Part shown: positions 60,435-64,000 of the stretch, in pieces
How positions within the stretch are numbered: the stretch's first letter is position 1
How the letters are laid out: each line of letters opens with the position of its first letter
DNA from: Hawksworthiomyces lignivorus
Taxonomy: Eukaryota; Ascomycota; Sordariomycetes; Ophiostomatales; Ophiostomataceae
DNA: 64,000 bases
Direction: 5' to 3'
Assembly (NCBI GenBank): GCA_002917075.1
Contig: NTMA01000033.1
Location: forward strand, 310,001 to 374,000
Position numbers and translations under genes: made by a program
Notes under the pieces: model-generated
What the model was told of the DNA's origin: nothing
Databases searched by the model: none
Seen by the model: the letters and a program-made list of their open reading frames with translations, nothing else

Positions 60435-63087
60435 CTTTTCTTTTTTTCTTTTTTTTTTTTGGAAATTTGCATTTCCTAGGACCAGAGGAAGAGCTTGTCT
60501 AGGAGACATAAAATCTTCAGCGTCTTCAAGTTGCGAGTTGGATATAGAGCTTACTAGAGTCTACCAAATGGTCTCTTTCAAATAGTCGGTAGTACGCTAG
60601 TACTTTCGCCACTGACCATAGAGTCATAGTTCTAAGTCGCCCCCAGGCTTTGTGATAAATGGTGATACGATGTACGCTGACCGAGATGGCTGATGGCGTT
60701 CTTGAATGAGACCACAGCTGAGGAGAAGACTGATGTCTCTACATTACTGGTAAAACCAGCAGAGCTACTTCGTTTATTAAGAGTCGCTATGATCGTACAC
60801 ATACACTGCAATCTGTTTTATGAGTGACTTTTTCAGTTCCAGCAAAAGTGATACAATAGCTTGCGGTTTTTATTTCTGTTTCCTTTCAACATGCCTTTCC
60901 CCTTCGTAGCCTCCATATACAAAAGCAATGAAAATAACTTTTTGCTTTACTTGTATGATTTTGTGGCAAAATCCCATCCAACGTATTTTCGCTTACTGTA
61001 TGCATTGACTTATAAGCAATTTTCCAGGGACTCTTTGAGATTGTAACTTCGTGCTACGTTCTAGGAGGCCTGCAGGAAATGGTGTTTTCCCAAATTCCAC
61101 TCTTCTAGTCCGAATTGTCAAGCCCTGCCATTAAACGACTATGCCTAACGAAGAAGCTGCCATCCCCGTTCGTCTCGTTTATCTGCTAATATGTTGGTGT
61201 GAAAGGTCTGGTCGACATCTAGATTCCTCTCCCTTGATTCTATCCGTACTAATGAGCACGAAGTGGCTTAGCCCGGCACTGTGTTTTGCCCCCGCTTGTC
61301 TGTAAATGGTTGTTCAAACCGTCAGGCATCCTGCTACTTCCACACTTATCTCGTTCCTCGGGAACGCCATACACTGGCATACAAAAGCCATGAGGCTTGT
61401 CTCCAACGAAATCTTATTACGACGCGAATTGGTGCTGTGTCTTGGCATCCAGCGCTTACAAGGTCAAGTGCAGCCCTGATCACCGTACTCTATGAGACCC
61501 GCCCAAATGGTTACCAGCTTTCGGCCATGGGTACTACCGTGACGTACGAGTATGTTCGTAGCTCAGCATGGTTGTTTTATCATGTATTTGGAGAGGCAAC
61601 CCTTCTGACTCAGAACCAGTCGGGGTAAAACAAACCAAAATGGAGACAGGTACCAATGAACTCGAACCTTGGCAGAACGACTGCTGCATCCCATTGTTCC
61701 AGAGATAGCACGTGATATTGAAATCTAGGGTGACGTCTCTCATCTCAACTTCAACCCCAGATTCGTGTGACAGGTGAAAAATAATGTCCTTGGCATTCGC
61801 CGGACACCGGCAATGCTGCTCTTGGTGTGACATTGCATCGCAGTCTCTTCGCCATAGTCAGCTAAAAATAAACACCGCATTAGCCGCAAAGTTGCAGAAA
61901 ATACTCCGCATCGTACGTTGAAGAAATACATCTGGAGTTGAATTCCCTGATTCTAGCTACCATCGTCGCCGTCTCATGACGGTCCGCCACCGTGCCAGTA
62001 TGTTTTTGGTGAAGCGCACTCGGCTCTGACGGTAGACAAAAAATCAGAGCAACGCTAAGTGACAAGTGCTTGTGGGTCAAAAAAGATCAGGCGAAAAGCA
62101 GCACGGTTACATCATGGATTTTGAAGACCCCTGCAGGTTCTGATTCGTTTGGAGCTTCTAGATTTCGGAACTGTTTTGAGCTCCAGCTTGCCCATTCTCC
62201 ACCAATTGCCCTACACGAAAATGCCCTTTGTCAGCTATGAAGAGTTGAGAGCGACTTCGCTGTCGGATTGGACGCCACCGCAGGCAGGGGCAGCATGACA
62301 AGGAGGCGCGTGACGACCAGAATTCTGCATTTGCCAATAGTACGACCCTGCGCACTCGTACGAGTCGGGTATCGGAATTCGGAAAGTGTGCATTGGCAGG
62401 GAATATCAGAAGTGAGCGAGAGAAGGGAAGAGGCAAGAAGGCGCGCATACGATCGGAAAAGGCTTTGCAGGCTGTTTCCAAGAAGTCGGCTTTCCATGTG
62501 AAACTACACCGATCAGGTAATGCAGCCAGAAAAGGAAAGATTAGAAAAATCAATCTGCGTGTCAAACTTAAAATGAGCCAAAAGGCGGACTGCGTCATCA
62601 ATGCCGCCCAGTCTCGTTTCCGCGCTTCCGCCGTCTACGCAACGTTTTGAAGGGTCCCTTCGTCCCGGCTGGTGGATGTGGCTGGTGCGTTTTCTCCCGT
62701 TTGGTGACGTAGTTCGATTTACGTGTGCATGCAGGCCAAGCAAGCCTCCATGGGAGAAAACGGCGAAAGACGGGCATCATGAAATTTTCTTACATGGCGC
62801 AGAAAAAATTCATCGCATTTCCCCCCTTCCTGTGCGCTTCGCATTGTCCCACCATTTGTGCGTATTTCATTGTCTGCAGCACAGTTTCGTAAACGGTGCT
62901 CTGAATCCTACACAGAACTTTTGTGTAAGCAAAGGAGCGACTTGTGCTCGATTGTCTCAGATTAAAAAACGAAGAATGAGATACGAGAACTCGACAGCAT
63001 GGCACATTATCATTTTCTGGTTTCGGTTTTGCATGCTGACGTCTGGCGCGTGTCCGCTCCACGCGGACAAGCATATCATACTCGCCG

Positions 63088-63103
63088 TACTCCGTACTCC
63101 GTA
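63088..63103. repeat. Overlapping TACTCCGTA pair
   Basis: TACTCCGTACTCCGTA is two copies of the dispersed 9-mer sharing two bases, followed by ACACGTATGTACGAG, a related GTACGAG-type sequence. It is the densest instance of the motif in the window. Confidence 0.85.
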
Positions 63104-64000
63104 CACGTATGTACGAGTATGTAGGTGCGGTCACGATAGGAATGAGGAATTTGCCCCACCAAAAACCCTTTGGAAAATAACATGTAAGACATAACGCCTG
63201 GACCGTTGTGGATCTAGTTCGCACTCGTCACAGGTGCATAACCTTTCGAGTGAGACCATTCTGCAAGCCCCAATCTACATGGAGATGTGCAGTGTCTCTC
63301 TCCTCTGCCATGCGAGTTCTGCTCGTGATTTCCGTTACATGTCGCTGCGCCTGCCTCACTCTCACTACCAGAGTTTCTTCGTTGGCTGTTGGCGCCTTTG
63401 TGCTTTGCCTTGGTCCCAAACGCGTGCATGCAGTAAGCGGGCTACGCACGGCAGGATATTATGACATTATGAAGCGTTGGGCATAACATTGCACACAATC
63501 TTCGTGAGCTTTATTGCCTTTTTGCTTATTGGGCTGTGAAGTAAGAGACAACGCCTTTTATTTTATTATTTTATTATTTACTAATTTTTTTTTTTTTTTT
63601 TGGGGAATTCCAGTTGCTGGATGCCCTTTGTTGGTCCTTCCTTCCTTACATTGACTGACTGTACTCGTACTTTCCCGTTTCATTTACCCAAGACTTCGGA
63701 GTTGCAAGCCGCTTGTCCCATTTGGGATATATTGCAGTAGCGATCACTCATCGCCCACCAGAGCACCCTGGCACCGAAAACCATAAGCATAAGCCTACGT
63801 GTATGCTTATTATGTTGAGTTGTGCGTACCTATGTACCTAGACTCCTCCAGCGCTGCTCCGTAAAGCCGCACCACCTGGAGCCAGGGACGGGAAGCGTGA
63901 CCTGATGTCGTTTTGGCTTTGGACGGTTCGGCTTGCCTAACTTCTCTGGTGAGCGTGCGCCTCGCTTTCTGGAACATTTTTTTCCTTTTTCTTTTTTCTT

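Larger units (their letters stand above)
58486..64000. other. Gene-free right flank
   Basis: About 5.5 kb of AT-leaning sequence with only short frames and no recognisable domains, transposase or RNA gene. It contains a TTTTA-type microsatellite (60390-60434), a T/A-rich run (63557-63602) and overlapping TACTCCGTA copies at 63088-63103. Frames around 62150-63200 were examined and not supported. A gene may start beyond the window's right end. Confidence 0.5.

Noticed and set aside
61281..61628. Plus-strand frame of 115 aa
   Set aside because: No domain, no promoter context, and overlapping open frames on the other strand; chance ORF.
61640..61680. Possible tRNA B-box (AACTCGAACC, minus strand)
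   Set aside because: Flanking bases cannot form a proper T arm and no A box or acceptor stem was found.
62158..63194. Overlapping frames on both strands, the longest 197 and 147 aa
   Set aside because: Open on both strands with no family resemblance and no exon logic; not supportable as genes.

Overview
The window looks like nuclear DNA from a filamentous ascomycete (Pezizomycotina, most likely Sordariomycetes). The genes carry short introns (about 55-111 bp) with GTRNGY donors and CTRAY branch sites. They also include AreA/NIT2, a DBF2/Sid2-type kinase, a scytalone dehydratase remnant, a Zn2Cys6 regulator and an ArAE_2/BRE4-type membrane protein. Coding regions look more GC-rich than the intergenic DNA, which is AT-leaning, homopolymer-rich and long. 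Species cannot be fixed from sequence alone. All splice joins were made by hand from reading frame, splice consensus and recalled family alignments.

Layout. 1-4191 has no supported gene. 4.2-6.7 kb: Mediator subunit Med17 (+). 7.2-8.0 kb: a CFEM-like, GPI-anchored wall protein (-). 11.7-14.0 kb: DBF2/Sid2-family NDR kinase (-). 15.0-17.1 kb: Gpi2/PIG-C (-), with an unexplained open exon-like stretch just upstream. 18.3-21.7 kb: the nitrogen GATA factor AreA/NIT2 (-). 21.7-32.7 kb: about 11 kb with no gene I can support, starting with a long pyrimidine tract (areA sense) that is probably the areA promoter/leader. 32.7-33.9 kb: an NDUFAF6-like squalene/phytoene-synthase-fold protein (+). 34.9-36.3 kb: a GH18 chitinase (-) whose first intron appears to be GC-AG. 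36.3-40.9 kb: gene-free, ending in the CT-rich leader of the next gene. 40.9-42.1 kb: a divergent Erg6/SMT-like methyltransferase (+). 43.2-45.6 kb: a Zn2Cys6 transcription factor (+). 46.8-47.1 kb: the first two exons of scytalone dehydratase (-), with the rest missing beyond a 36-nt poly(A) tract. 48.7-49.4 kb: a DUF2293 protein (-). 51.1-55.1 kb: a 12-TM ArAE_2/FUSC/BRE4-type protein (+). 56.3-57.0 kb: a secreted histidine-phosphatase-like protein (+). 57.7-58.5 kb: an orphan multispan membrane protein (-). 58.5-64.0 kb: no supported gene.

Most genes are conserved single-copy housekeeping or regulatory genes in no functional cluster. The Erg6-like gene, the Zn2Cys6 regulator and the broken scytalone dehydratase form the most accessory-looking stretch (40-47 kb). 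The strongest unexplained signals are the truncated melanin gene with its poly(A) junction, the altered SAM motif and missing sterol motif in the Erg6-like enzyme, the enriched intergenic 9-mer TACTCCGTA, and a 27-nt palindrome in the Erg6-like leader. No tRNA, rRNA, CRISPR or intact transposon was seen.
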